Origin: Tannerella sp.
GTDB taxonomy: Bacteria; Bacteroidota; Bacteroidia; Bacteroidales; Tannerellaceae
Length of the DNA: 35,518 bases
Reading direction: 5' to 3'
Assembly: GCA_031255595.1 (NCBI GenBank)
Contig: JAIRSF010000227.1
Location: 1-35,518, forward strand
The number at the start of each line of letters is the position of its first letter. Within the stretch, counting starts at the first letter, position 1. Below the pieces are notes generated by a model. That model had not been told where the DNA came from, searched no databases, and was given only the letters and a program-made list of their open reading frames with translations. A program made the position numbers and the translations under genes. Positions 1 through 10,373 of the stretch are shown one piece after another.

Positions 1-36
1 TAACAGGTACAAAATTAATCATTTAATTTGAAAAAG

Positions 37-57
37 AATCATTATAAATGATTTTTT
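37..57. terminator. AT-rich hairpin AATCATT-ATA-AATGATT followed by a T run
   Basis: Perfect 7-bp inverted repeat 37-43/47-53 with T-run 52-57; would serve a + strand gene ending before the window. Confidence 0.4.
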
Positions 58-183
58 CCATCCATAATGAAAATATTGACAATCGGAGGCGATCGGAAAA
101 GATATGGAAAAGATTCGAGGTTTGTCCCGATTGCTTCTGCACAATTTCAATGTACTTTCCGGAGTGAAATTTTATGTAGCTAT

Positions 184-678
184 CTACTTGGATTTGATGA
201 TCACCGTTGTATCTGTGCCAAGATTATAAGTGAAACGGATAGGTGTTTTATCGTTTATCTGTAGGGTATATTCTCTGTCATGGGGTAATGAAATCTCGTA
301 TGAAAGATTATAAGGACAGAATAAATAGGTCGGCGAAGAGTCGGTATCTTTTTCTGTGATACGTATCATCGCATTTTCAATAAAGGCTTCGATCTCTATT
401 TTTGCCGCACAATTGAATTGTATGTTTTTATGTTCTATCCGTAACCTGTTGTTTTCTACGGTTGTAAGTCTGATAGTTTCGGGTTGTTGTCCCTGAATCT
501 GATTAGCCAGAGGACTTTCCGGCATAATGGATTTGTTTATACCTCCCGAATTGATGTAATCATATACAATCAGATTTCCCGAGTACGCCTGTTCATCACT
601 GTTTTCATCACTGCATCCTACAAATACAGAAAGTATTGCAGCTATCCCTGCTGATAATATAAATCTGTATGTTTTCAT
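184..678 (-). CDS. Putative lipoprotein of unknown function
   Basis: N-terminus MKTYRFILSAGIAAILSVFVGCSDENSD: signal peptide followed by lipobox-like VFVGC. Confidence 0.7.
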   Translation of the reverse strand: MKTYRFILSAGIAAILSVFVGCSDENSDEQAYSGNLIVYDYINSGGINKSIMPESPLANQIQGQQPETIRLTTVENNRLRIEHKNIQFNCAAKIEIEAFIENAMIRITEKDTDSSPTYLFCPYNLSYEISLPHDREYTLQINDKTPIRFTYNLGTDTTVIIKSK

Positions 679-728
679 CTTTAAGTAATTTATGCTTGCA
701 TATATAAGACGTAAATCACTATAAAATG

Positions 729-764
729 TTGCAGGGTTATGAAAAAAAAATCATAACCCTGCAA
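729..764 (-). terminator. Perfect 14-bp hairpin downstream of ilvE
   Basis: TTGCAGGGTTATGA - A8 - TCATAACCCTGCAA; 22 nt beyond the ilvE stop on the - strand. Confidence 0.65.
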
Positions 765-785
765 TATTATTAAGTGAAATTAACA

Positions 786-1805
786 TTATTCGATGATACG
801 CGTCCACCCAAATTCATCCGGTTCATCACCGTACTGTATGGCGCGTAGTTTATCGTACAGTTTCTGGCAAACAGGCCCTGCTTTGCCGTCTTTCGCAAAA
901 AAATACTGTTTGTTTTCGTCCAGGTCGTCTATTTGTGCAATGGGCGTAATTACGGCTGCCGTCCCACATTCGGCGGCTTCTTCGAAAGTAGCTAACTCCT
1001 CTAAGGACACCGGGCGACGCTCAACCGTCATTCCGGTTGTTTCCGCCAGCCGGATCAGGCTTTTGTTGGTGATAGAGGGCAATATTGAGCCGGAGGCCGG
1101 TGTGATGTATGAATTTCCTTTGATACCAAAGAAATTTGCCGGGCCACATTCATCTATGTATTTTTTCTCTTTCGGGTCTAAATAGAGAACGGCGGCATAT
1201 CCGTTTATCTGTGCTTTCTGTCCCGCAACAAGGCTTGCCGCATAGTTGCCGCCTACTTTTATAGTACCCGTACCTTTCGGAGCGGCACGATCATAATCGC
1301 GCATAATGCATACTTTTGCCGGTTTAAATCCGTCCTTAAAATAAGGGCCTACCGGGGTTACGAAAACAATAAACATATATTCATTCGCCGGTTTTACGCC
1401 CACCTGCGCCCCCGTTCCGATTAGAAGCGGACGGATGTATAAAGAGGAACCGCTTTCGTAGGGGGGGATAAAGCGTTGATTCAATAAAATCACCTTACGT
1501 ACGGCTTCTTCAAATTTTTCAACGGGAAATTCCGCCAACATGATACCACGACTCGACGCCTGAAGCCGCAGGGCATTCTCATCCATACGAAAAACGCGTA
1601 TCTTTCCGTCTTTTCCCCGGAAAGCCTTCAGTCCCTCAAACGCTTCCTGTCCGTAGTGCAGGCATGTAGCAGCCATGTGTATGTTCAGGATTTCAGATGA
1701 CGATACTTCCAACTCTCCCCATTTTCCTTCTTTATAACAACATCTTATGTTGTAATCGGTTTTCATGTAACCGAAAGGCAATTCAGACCATTTTATATTT
1801 TCCAT
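786..1805 (-). CDS. ilvE: Branched-chain amino acid aminotransferase
   Basis: 339 aa; class IV aminotransferase features (CLHYGQEAFEGLKAFRG, KVGGNYAASL, EAAECGTAAVITPI). Confidence 0.93.
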   Translation of the reverse strand: MENIKWSELPFGYMKTDYNIRCCYKEGKWGELEVSSSEILNIHMAATCLHYGQEAFEGLKAFRGKDGKIRVFRMDENALRLQASSRGIMLAEFPVEKFEEAVRKVILLNQRFIPPYESGSSLYIRPLLIGTGAQVGVKPANEYMFIVFVTPVGPYFKDGFKPAKVCIMRDYDRAAPKGTGTIKVGGNYAASLVAGQKAQINGYAAVLYLDPKEKKYIDECGPANFFGIKGNSYITPASGSILPSITNKSLIRLAETTGMTVERRPVSLEELATFEEAAECGTAAVITPIAQIDDLDENKQYFFAKDGKAGPVCQKLYDKLRAIQYGDEPDEFGWTRIIE

Positions 1806-1929
1806 GTTTTATAATTATTATGTTTTTGCTTTCAAGCCCGCAAATTTAATAGTTTTTCCGGTATTATGTCATTTTTTCTTTGTTTTTTGTACCCTTTTTC
1901 TATAAATTCCATCATGGTATTTTTACAGG

Positions 1930-1963
1930 TTTGTGCATATATGAGGACTTTTATGTACATTTG
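1930..1963 (+). promoter_or_regulatory. Bacteroidota-type promoter candidate for metF
   Basis: TTTG (1930-1933), N22, TACATTTG (1956-1963); spacing slightly long. Confidence 0.4.
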
Positions 1964-1998
1964 CAATGCATAAAAGGAAAAATTAGAGATATAAACAC

Positions 1999-2952
1999 AT
2001 GAAAAAAGTGATTGAACATATAAACGACAGTAAAAAGACGGCTTTTTCTTTTGAGATACTACCGCCTCTTAAAGGAAACAGTATCAAGAGGATTTATCAT
2101 ATAATCGATAAGTTGATGGAATTTGAGCCCAAATATATCAACATAACATCTCATCACAGTGAATATATAGATAAAACCGGGCCTGACGGTTTGATACAAA
2201 GGGTTAATATACGTCGTCGCCCGGGTTCCGTTGCGATAGCTTCGGCCATTCAGAATAAATACGGTATTACGGCTGTGCCTCATATCATTTGCAAGGGTTT
2301 TACAAAAGAAGAAACGGAGTATGCTTTGATAGACCTGAATTTTCTGGGTGTGCATGATTTGCTGTTATTGCGCGGCGACGAAAAAAATATGCCGGGGAAT
2401 ATCGATCGGTCGTTGTACCATCATTATGCTACGGATTTGCAAAAACAAGTAAACGATTTCAATAAAGGCGTCGCATTGGACGGCTCCTCTTTTGAAGGGA
2501 TTGACACGCCGTTCTCTTATGGCGTGGCCTGTTACCCGGAGAAACATGAGGAGGCGCCGAATATGGAATCGGATATTTTTTATGCGAAGAAAAAGGTTGA
2601 AAACGGGGCGGATTATCTGGTGACCCAGATGTTTTTCGACAACTCAAAATATTATGCTTTTGTAGACCGAATGCGTGCCGAGGGTGTAACCGTACCCATT
2701 ATTCCGGGAATTAAGCCGGTGGTGTTTATGAATCAGTTGACCGTTCTGCCTAAAATATTCCGTTCGGAAATACCGGAAACATTTGCTCATGAACTTCGTA
2801 AATGCAAAACGGACGACGAAGCGAAAGAGGTAGGAATAGAATGGTGTATCGGGCAATGTAAAGACCTGATTTCACACAGGGTTCCGAGTATTCATTTTTA
2901 CACCCTGATGGCAACGGACAGTGTCGGAAGGGTTGCAAAGGAAATATACTAA
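1999..2952 (+). CDS. metF: Methylenetetrahydrofolate reductase
   Basis: 317 aa; SFEILPPLKG, TSHHSEY, LLLRGD, VTQMFFDN motifs. Confidence 0.92.
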   Translation: MKKVIEHINDSKKTAFSFEILPPLKGNSIKRIYHIIDKLMEFEPKYINITSHHSEYIDKTGPDGLIQRVNIRRRPGSVAIASAIQNKYGITAVPHIICKGFTKEETEYALIDLNFLGVHDLLLLRGDEKNMPGNIDRSLYHHYATDLQKQVNDFNKGVALDGSSFEGIDTPFSYGVACYPEKHEEAPNMESDIFYAKKKVENGADYLVTQMFFDNSKYYAFVDRMRAEGVTVPIIPGIKPVVFMNQLTVLPKIFRSEIPETFAHELRKCKTDDEAKEVGIEWCIGQCKDLISHRVPSIHFYTLMATDSVGRVAKEIY

Positions 2953-2982
2953 CCCGCACATTGCTGCAATGTGAGTTAGTAT
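2946..2982. terminator. Long hairpin spanning the metF stop codon
   Basis: ATACTAAC-CCG-CACATTG-CTG-CAATGTG-A-GTTAGTAT; no strong T run follows. Confidence 0.5.
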
Positions 2983-3075
2983 AATTCTCTCAAAACTCCA
3001 CTTTGTAACAGATCAAACCGGATGTGATAACTCTTTGGATGTAAGAGGGAAATACACTTTCCAAAAGAGAGGGGG

Positions 3076-3885
3076 CTATGTCGCGGACAGGATAGCTTCC
3101 CTGATTCGTATCAGTTTTTTCAGCAAGCCTTCCAGTAAATCCAATTGGAGCATGTTGGTGGCGTCGGATTTGGCTTTTAATGGTTCGGGATGAGTTTCTA
3201 TAAACAGGCCATCCGTTCCGACGGCGACAGCCGCTTTTGCTATGGTTTCTATCAGTTCGGGCAATCCGCCCGATACTCCGGAGGTCTGATTCGGCTGTTG
3301 CAGGGAATGGGTGATATCGGTTATGACCGGAAAACCGAATTTTCTCATTTGCGGGATACCGCGAAAATCAACCACCAGATCGGTATATCCGAAGGTTGAT
3401 CCTCTTTCCGTTAGCATCACATTCGGATTACCGGCGTCAACAACTTTTCGTGCGGCGAACTGCATGGATTCGGGAGCCAGGAATTGTCCCTTTTTGATAT
3501 TCACAATTTTTCCCGTCCGGGCGGCAGCGGCCAACAGATCCGTTTGCCTGCACAGGAAAGCCGGGATTTGAAGCACGTCTACATATTCGGCGGCCATTTC
3601 GGCTTCTGTTGTTTCATGTATGTCGGTTACGGTAGGAATTCCGAATGATTCATGTACCTTGCGTAGTATTTTCAAAGCTTTCTCGTCACCAATCCCGGTA
3701 AAGGAGTCTATTCGCGAACGATTCGCTTTCCGGTAAGAGCCTTTAAAAACGTACGGGATATTTAGCCTTTCCGTTATATCAACAATGCGTTCCGCTATTT
3801 GCAGCGCCATTTCTTCACTTTCAATCACGCAAGGCCCTGCGAGCAGGAAGAAATTTTTAGAACTCGTTAAATCTTTTATTGTCAT
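3076..3885 (-). CDS. kdsA: 3-deoxy-8-phosphooctulonate synthase
   Basis: 269 aa; LLAGPCVIESEEMALQIAE, FKGSYRKANRSR, FGYTDLVVDFR, TDGLFIETHPEP. Confidence 0.95.
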   Translation of the reverse strand: MTIKDLTSSKNFFLLAGPCVIESEEMALQIAERIVDITERLNIPYVFKGSYRKANRSRIDSFTGIGDEKALKILRKVHESFGIPTVTDIHETTEAEMAAEYVDVLQIPAFLCRQTDLLAAAARTGKIVNIKKGQFLAPESMQFAARKVVDAGNPNVMLTERGSTFGYTDLVVDFRGIPQMRKFGFPVITDITHSLQQPNQTSGVSGGLPELIETIAKAAVAVGTDGLFIETHPEPLKAKSDATNMLQLDLLEGLLKKLIRIREAILSAT

Positions 3886-3889
3886 AATT

Positions 3890-4828
3890 TTATGTATTTA
3901 TTGTATTATTAAAACGATTGTCTATCTGCGCGAAAAGCGCCAACTTTTCTTCGGTAGGGAGGGCAGCGTCTATCCAGTGTATCGTGAATCCGCGCCGTTC
4001 CATTCCCCGGAACCAGGTCATCTGACGTTTGGCAAATTGGTGTATGGCAATTTCCAGTTGCCGGATCATTTCTTCGTATGTCAACTTGCCTGTCAGATAC
4101 AATGTCAGGTATTTATACTCCAATCCGTAGTATATCAAATCATCCGGGTGTATTCCCGAGTCGATAAGTTTGCGTACTTCATCTATCATACCTTCGTCTA
4201 AGCGGCTTTGTAGCCGGTCGGATATTTTTTTGCGTCGCGCCTCGCGGTCGATGTCAATACCGATAATCAGGCTGTTGATGGCTTCGAATTCATTTTTATC
4301 GGGAGATTCGTTTTGATAGTATTCTTCAATTTCAATCGCACGTATGGCGCGTTGGGGGCTATCAACATCCGTTTTGTTATGAAGGGTTTTGTAAGAGGCC
4401 AGTATTTTTTCAAGTTCCGGTAGCGATTTTTCTTTTAACAAGTCGCGTAACTGCGGGTTGGGGGGGACATCCAATAATTTGTATCCTTTCAGTACCGCTT
4501 CTATATACATACCCGTACCTCCGCATAAGATGGGAACTTTTCCTTCCTTTCTCAGCCGGTGGAAAATGTTGAAGAAATCATGCTGATACTGGAAGACATT
4601 GTATTTTGTTCCCGGTTCGCAGATATCAATCAGGTGGTAAGGAATTTTTATCCCCGCCATCGTATAATCATCCAGATCCTTACCTGTCCCTATATCCATA
4701 CGGCGATAAACCTGCCTTGAATCGGCGCTGATGATCTCCGTATTCAGATGTTTAGCCAGAGCTGCGGCAAAAGTTGTTTTCCCGCTGGCCGTAGGGCCTA
4801 AAATCGTAATAAGTTCATATTTCCCCAT
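3890..4828 (-). CDS. miaA: tRNA dimethylallyltransferase
   Basis: LGPTASGKTTFAAALAKHLNTEIISADSRQVYRRMDIGTGK; ORF extends to 4882 but the promoter position favours the internal Met at 4828. Confidence 0.92.
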   Translation of the reverse strand: MGKYELITILGPTASGKTTFAAALAKHLNTEIISADSRQVYRRMDIGTGKDLDDYTMAGIKIPYHLIDICEPGTKYNVFQYQHDFFNIFHRLRKEGKVPILCGGTGMYIEAVLKGYKLLDVPPNPQLRDLLKEKSLPELEKILASYKTLHNKTDVDSPQRAIRAIEIEEYYQNESPDKNEFEAINSLIIGIDIDREARRKKISDRLQSRLDEGMIDEVRKLIDSGIHPDDLIYYGLEYKYLTLYLTGKLTYEEMIRQLEIAIHQFAKRQMTWFRGMERRGFTIHWIDAALPTEEKLALFAQIDNRFNNTINT

Positions 4829-4894
4829 CGGGGGTATTATTTTGTTTTCTATTGTATCCTGCCTGTCCACCTTTGTCAGCATAAAACCATGGGG

Positions 4895-4926
4895 CGAAGG
4901 TACGAACTGTTTTTTGAAAAAACAAA
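4895..4926 (-). promoter_or_regulatory. Bacteroidota-type promoter for miaA-kdsA
   Basis: On the - strand: TTTG-N20-TACCTTCG (plus-strand CGAAGGTA 4895-4902, CAAA 4923-4926). Confidence 0.55.
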
Positions 4927-5405
4927 CCCCTTTACCCCTTGATCCAAACGCTTCGCTGTTGCAAAGGGTGTCGGCGGCGCTCTTTGGATGGGCGTAGAAA
5001 ACCTTTACGTGAAACAGGCAAGCCTTCCGTTCAAATACGGCCGGCTCGCTTGTTTATTTCAGAAGAACTTATTATAATTGGCAGAGAAGCGCCCTGTTTT
5101 CTTTTTTCTCATTATTATCTCTTCCTGTTCTTCTTTCACATTTTGACCATTCATATTCTGACCTTCATAGTAAATTTCCTGATGTTTTTGAGATTTCGCA
5201 TCACTCTTTTCCGTAGTGTTGCCGGAAAAGAAACTTCGTTTTTTAGATAAATTGTCCATGACTTCCAGCGTTTAAAATTAGACATAATTAAAAAAGATGT
5301 ATCGCTCATCATTTTATTTTATTTCTGTAAATATAACGCAAAAAAGAAACAGTTGTTCTATGTCTGTTGATATTTATAGAAGTTTAACAGGGATATGTTA
5401 AAGAA

Positions 5406-5437
5406 AAAGACTGTATCTACGCATAGACACAGCCTTT
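5406..5437 (-). terminator. Rho-independent-like terminator of gapA
   Basis: - strand AAAGGCTGTGTCTA-TGCG-TAGATACAGTCTTT (14 pairs, two G-U) then TTCTTTAAC. Confidence 0.75.
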
Positions 5438-5482
5438 TCCATTATTGAAAAAAATAATCTTAAAAACAGATTTTTGTATTCT

Positions 5483-6490
<1,008 letters not shown>

Positions 6491-6571
6491 TTAAAAATTT
6501 AATAGTTTGAATAAAAAATATTTCGAAATCTTGTTTCTTCTTCATATGTAATAATCCATTTTTTGCGGGTA

Positions 6572-6603
6572 CAAAAATACAATATATTTATAATATGTAC
6601 AAT
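6572..6603 (-). promoter_or_regulatory. Bacteroidota-type promoter for gapA
   Basis: On the - strand: ATTG-N20-TATTTTTG (plus-strand CAAAAATA 6572-6579, CAAT 6600-6603). Confidence 0.6.
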
Positions 6604-6632
6604 AGAATGGAGAAAAATTTCTTTAATGAATC

Positions 6633-7064
6633 TTATGAAATCCGTCGTTTTTTTCCGGAGAACAATCCGGACAGTAATGATTTTGCCTTGCTAATACACC
6701 ATGTGAGGACGAGCGGCTGAACGATTTCCCATACTACGGGCAAAAATCCTTTGGCTATATTCAGGTAATCCGATACGGAAAGCGAAACGTTTTCGGCTGT
6801 TTTCCGGTGACCGTCGCCGGAACCGGGCAACACTTGTTTCTTCACTTTTCCATTTGCATTTTTGACCGGAAAAAACAATGCGAATAGGCCTGAAACCAGA
6901 AGGGCGTAAGCGTTATCTTGAATATATACAAAGTCTTCGTTGAGTTTCTTTTTCTGTAAACGGCACCTTTCCTCGATCAATGATTTCTCGGCGAGAAGTT
7001 GCTCCAAAGGCGTCGGTACCTTATTGCGGATTGCCGGCTTCACGTTCTGTATCGGTTGTTGCAT
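6633..7064 (-). CDS. Hypothetical protein (coiled-coil/membrane) in the YtxH-holin-like cluster
   Basis: 143 aa ORF overlapping the upstream ORF; basic C-terminus SKAKSLLSGLFSGKKRR; start uncertain. Confidence 0.6.
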   Translation of the reverse strand: MQQPIQNVKPAIRNKVPTPLEQLLAEKSLIEERCRLQKKKLNEDFVYIQDNAYALLVSGLFALFFPVKNANGKVKKQVLPGSGDGHRKTAENVSLSVSDYLNIAKGFLPVVWEIVQPLVLTWCISKAKSLLSGLFSGKKRRIS

Positions 7065-7419
7065 CTCTGTTTTGTTCGTTTGAGTTCAAGGTAGAAATAA
7101 CGATGTTGATGACTTTTCTGCGGATACGTTCCCCATAAAAGATAACGGCAAAAACCTGTATCAGGTATATTGCGGCGACTATACAGAACCCTCCTGTTGT
7201 GGAGTCGAGCCATTTGCTTAAAGCAAAACCTAAGGTAAGCAAGGCAAACTGCATCGTTATAAATACCAGCGCAAATAATAATAATCCGTACGAGAGGATT
7301 GCAATTAGTTTGCTGATCCGCTCGTACGTATTAAGTTTGATTAATTCCAACTTCAATTCCGCAAACGTAGTTATATCGTCTTTCAGTTCGCAGAATACGT
7401 TTTCAACATTTTTTCTCAT
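7021..7419 (-). CDS. Phage holin superfamily-like membrane protein (DUF1469/Phage_holin_3_6 type)
   Basis: MRKNVENVFCELKDDITTFAELKLELIKLNTYERISK plus two hydrophobic segments; ORF extends to 7476. Confidence 0.65.
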   Translation of the reverse strand: MRKNVENVFCELKDDITTFAELKLELIKLNTYERISKLIAILSYGLLLFALVFITMQFALLTLGFALSKWLDSTTGGFCIVAAIYLIQVFAVIFYGERIRRKVINIVISTLNSNEQNRDATTDTEREAGNPQ

Positions 7420-7444
7420 AAGATAATTTGTCCGGAAAGCCCGT

Positions 7445-7672
7445 TCAGATGTTTTCGGGATTTTCAACAATATCATCCGCTTTATTGTCGATCTTGCATT
7501 TGTATTTGCTTACGGCGGCATTGAAGCTTTCTTTAACTTTCCCGACAACATTGTTCAGTTCATCAAAAATCTGTTCTTTTTTATCTGTTGCAGCAAGATA
7601 ACCGATTGCCGCACCTATTGCTGCACCTACAACAAGGCCAAGCAATAATTTCGAATCACCATTGTTTTTCAT
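7445..7672 (-). CDS. YtxH domain-containing protein
   Basis: KLLLGLVVGAAIGAAIGYLAATDKKEQIFDELNN: glycine-zipper TM typical of YtxH. Confidence 0.8.
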   Translation of the reverse strand: MKNNGDSKLLLGLVVGAAIGAAIGYLAATDKKEQIFDELNNVVGKVKESFNAAVSKYKCKIDNKADDIVENPENI

Positions 7673-7787
7673 AACTCTTCAAATTAAAAATTAGTCTTAC
7701 AAATTTAATTGTAATAATCGTTAGAACCAAATATTCAATAAACATTTATTCTATTTATTGTTTTTTTATAAAGGGATTCGACCCCGT

Positions 7788-8639
7788 TTAACGCCGAACT
7801 TTTACGGCGGCCCAATTGTCGCGTTCCGTAAAGGACAACAGGTGTAAGTCATTGTCATTACACACTTTTTCTATTGCGGGGATATCTTCCTTATAAAATC
7901 CGCTCATGAAAAGCATGCCGCCTTTTTTTAGCGCCGGTACGTACGAATGAATATCGTTTAATAAAATATTCCTGTTTATATTGGCAAAAATATAATCAAA
8001 CGTGCCGGAATTTTCTATTTGTTCGGCGCCTCCGAGCGCAACCTGTATATTACCGGTGTTATTGAGGCGGCAATTTTCAATCGCATTGTTGTATGCCCAT
8101 TCGTCGATGTCGATGGCTACTACACGCGATGCACCTTTTTTGGTCGCCAGAATGGCCAGGACGGCTGTTCCGCATCCCATGTCGAGCAATTCCCTGTTTT
8201 TCAAATCCAATTTCAGCATCTCATGCAGCATCAGGTAGGTAGTCGCATGATTACCCGTCCCAAATGCCATTTTGGGGTCAATAACAATCGGATAGCCGAA
8301 TCCGCTTTCCTCCGGATGAAAAGATGCCCGGATTATACATTCGTTATCAATACGGATCGGTTGAAAATAATTTTTCTCCCATTCTTCGTTCCAATTGCGT
8401 TCTTTTATCCGTTCTTTTGTATGGTAGAACCGGATGCCGGGAACCGGGAAATTTTCCAGGCATTTTTCCAGGGAAGGCGAATGATACTTGTTGACGGCGA
8501 TGAATGCCGTCAGTCCGTTATCCTCCGAAACAAAACTTTCGAAACCGATACCGCCGAGTTCCGCCGCCAGCAGATCGTTGACGATCTCCGTTTCGACCTG
8601 TGGCGATTCGTAGCTGAAAGATATTTTGTAATATTCCAT
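7788..8639 (-). CDS. prmA: Ribosomal protein L11 methyltransferase
   Basis: PKMAFGTGNHATTYLMLHEML, LLDMGCGTAVLAILATKKGASRVVAIDIDEWAYNNAIEN; likely start at MEYYKISF. Confidence 0.93.
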   Translation of the reverse strand: MEYYKISFSYESPQVETEIVNDLLAAELGGIGFESFVSEDNGLTAFIAVNKYHSPSLEKCLENFPVPGIRFYHTKERIKERNWNEEWEKNYFQPIRIDNECIIRASFHPEESGFGYPIVIDPKMAFGTGNHATTYLMLHEMLKLDLKNRELLDMGCGTAVLAILATKKGASRVVAIDIDEWAYNNAIENCRLNNTGNIQVALGGAEQIENSGTFDYIFANINRNILLNDIHSYVPALKKGGMLFMSGFYKEDIPAIEKVCNDNDLHLLSFTERDNWAAVKVRR

Positions 8640-8697
8640 ATATGACACATAAATTTTTTTGATCCGCATCCTGAAACCGGAGCGGTTTAAATCGATG

Positions 8698-8705
8698 CAA
8701 AGATA
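8698..8705 (-). promoter_or_regulatory. -7 element candidate for prmA
   Basis: TATCTTTG on the - strand; no clear -33 element at standard spacing. Confidence 0.35.
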
Positions 8706-8844
8706 CGAAAAAAGTCCTCACATATATGCGAATCCGTTCAAAACCTGCGATGGGATTTGTAGAAAAAAGGTGCGTTTCCACATTATAAGAAAAGAACATT
8801 TCCGGATGCTGCATTATAAAAAAAACAAAAATGTTTGCGCACAC

Positions 8845-8875
8845 ATTGCGTATTTAAAAAAAGGATTTATCTTTG
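8845..8875 (+). promoter_or_regulatory. Bacteroidota-type promoter for the Gfo/Idh/MocA gene
   Basis: ATTG (8845-8848)-N19-TATCTTTG (8868-8875). Confidence 0.6.
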
Positions 8876-8925
8876 CGAATCATAACTACGAAATTATTTA
8901 TATTCAAATTTTAATAAATAAAATC

Positions 8926-10341
8926 ATGACAACACGTAGAGGTTTTCTAAAAGCAGCAACTATGGCATCTGCAGGATTAGCCATGGGGGGAGTACGATTG
9001 AACGCATCAAGTTATCGCCAGATTATCGGAGCGAATGAAAAAGTGAATCTGGCATGTGTAGGTATCGGTTTTCGTGGCGCCGAAATCATCCGGGAATTTG
9101 CAAAGACAGGACTGGCTAACGTTGTAGCTTTGTGCGACATAGACATGGGCGCCAAGCATACGCAGGAGATCATGAATATGTTTCCCAATGCCGCCCGGTT
9201 CAAAGATTTCAGGGTCATGTTCGACAAAATGGGGAATAAATTTGACGCCGTATGTGCCGGTATTCCCGATTTTGCACATTATCCGGTAGTCATGCATTCC
9301 ATTAAAGAGGGAAAACACATCTATGTTGAAAAACCGATGTGCCGTACGTTCCTCGAAGGCGAACTGATGATCGAAGCGGCGAAGAAAAATCCGAAAATAG
9401 TCACTCAGATGGGTAATCAGGGACATTCGGACGCCAACTATTTTCAGTTTAAAGCATGGAAAGAAGCCGGTATCATAAAAGATGTGACGGCTGTTACGGC
9501 TCATATGAATTCATCCCGCCGCTGGCATGGATGGGATTCGCGTATCTATAAATATCCGGCGCCGAATCCGATGCCTGCAGGTATAGACTGGGATACATGG
9601 AATATGGCCGTTCAGTACCATGAGTTTAATGAAAAATATCATTATGGAAACTGGCGTTGCTGGTATGATCTGGGAATGGGTGCTTTGGGTGATTGGGGCG
9701 CTCACATATTGGATACGATACATGAATTTCTGGAACTGGGGTTACCCTACGAAATAAACCCGTTGATGCTGAAAGAGCATAATGACTATTTCTTCCCGAT
9801 GTCTTCCACGATTCTGTTCCGTTTTGCCGAAAGAAAGAAGATGCCGGCGGTTGATATCACATGGTACGACGGAGTAGACAATGTACCGCAAGTGCCGGAA
9901 GGATACGGCGTATCGGAAGTCGATCCGAATATACCTGCGGTGGCCGGAGGAAAATTGCAACCGTTGAAATTGAATCCCGGAAAAGAGATTTACAGTAAAA
10001 CGTTGACATTCAAAGGCGGATCTCATGGAAGTACGCTTTCGATTATTCCGCAGGAAAAGGCGAAAGAAATGGAATCCAAATTACCGGAAGTGCCGAAATC
10101 TACTTCAAACCACTATGCCAACTTCCTGTTGGCGTGTCAGGGTAAAGAAAAGACCCGTTCGCCGTTTGAAATTGCCGGCCCGTTAAGCCAGGTATTCTGT
10201 TTGGGAGTAATGGCGCAACGCCTGAATACGAAATTGGAATTTGACTCTGTGAAAAGACAGATCACAAACAATCCGTTTGCGAACGCAATGCTTGCCGGCG
10301 CTCCTCCGCGTTTGGGATGGGAAGAATACTATAAAATCTAA
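8926..10341 (+). CDS. Gfo/Idh/MocA family oxidoreductase with Tat-like signal
   Basis: MTTRRGFLKAATMASAGLAMGG signal; GIGFRGAEIIREF, EKPMCRTFLEGELMIEAAKK; promoter supports start 8926, not 8659. Confidence 0.88.
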   Translation: MTTRRGFLKAATMASAGLAMGGVRLNASSYRQIIGANEKVNLACVGIGFRGAEIIREFAKTGLANVVALCDIDMGAKHTQEIMNMFPNAARFKDFRVMFDKMGNKFDAVCAGIPDFAHYPVVMHSIKEGKHIYVEKPMCRTFLEGELMIEAAKKNPKIVTQMGNQGHSDANYFQFKAWKEAGIIKDVTAVTAHMNSSRRWHGWDSRIYKYPAPNPMPAGIDWDTWNMAVQYHEFNEKYHYGNWRCWYDLGMGALGDWGAHILDTIHEFLELGLPYEINPLMLKEHNDYFFPMSSTILFRFAERKKMPAVDITWYDGVDNVPQVPEGYGVSEVDPNIPAVAGGKLQPLKLNPGKEIYSKTLTFKGGSHGSTLSIIPQEKAKEMESKLPEVPKSTSNHYANFLLACQGKEKTRSPFEIAGPLSQVFCLGVMAQRLNTKLEFDSVKRQITNNPFANAMLAGAPPRLGWEEYYKI

Positions 10342-10373
10342 GCGTCTTGTTTTACGCCGGATAAGCGGGAAAA

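Noticed and set aside
67-264. 65-aa + strand ORF at the left edge
   Set aside because: Overlaps the lipoprotein gene end in antisense, with no homology-like motifs.
793-1185. 130-aa + strand ORF antisense to ilvE (and similar long antisense ORFs, e.g. 8019-8645, 24614-25375, 27071-27652)
   Set aside because: Antisense shadows of strongly conserved genes; low-complexity or non-protein-like composition and no promoter.
1806-1998. Possible SAM or other riboswitch upstream of metF
   Set aside because: AT-rich leader with the predicted start site only ~30 nt from the ATG; no room for a riboswitch aptamer downstream of the promoter.
3048-3062. GGAAA-TACAC-TTTCC hairpin after kdsA with a surrounding CTCTTT/AAAGAG repeat
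   Set aside because: Short and AT-rich; may be a weak terminator but not distinctive enough to call.
5059-5259. 66-aa - strand ORF MDNLSKKRSFFSGNTTEK...
   Set aside because: Hydrophilic, low complexity, no recognisable domain or promoter; not supported as a gene.
7774-7786. GGGGTCGAATCCC on the - strand, resembling a tRNA T-arm
   Set aside because: Directly after the prmA stop; no acceptor, D or anticodon arm can be folded around it. More likely a weak 3' hairpin.
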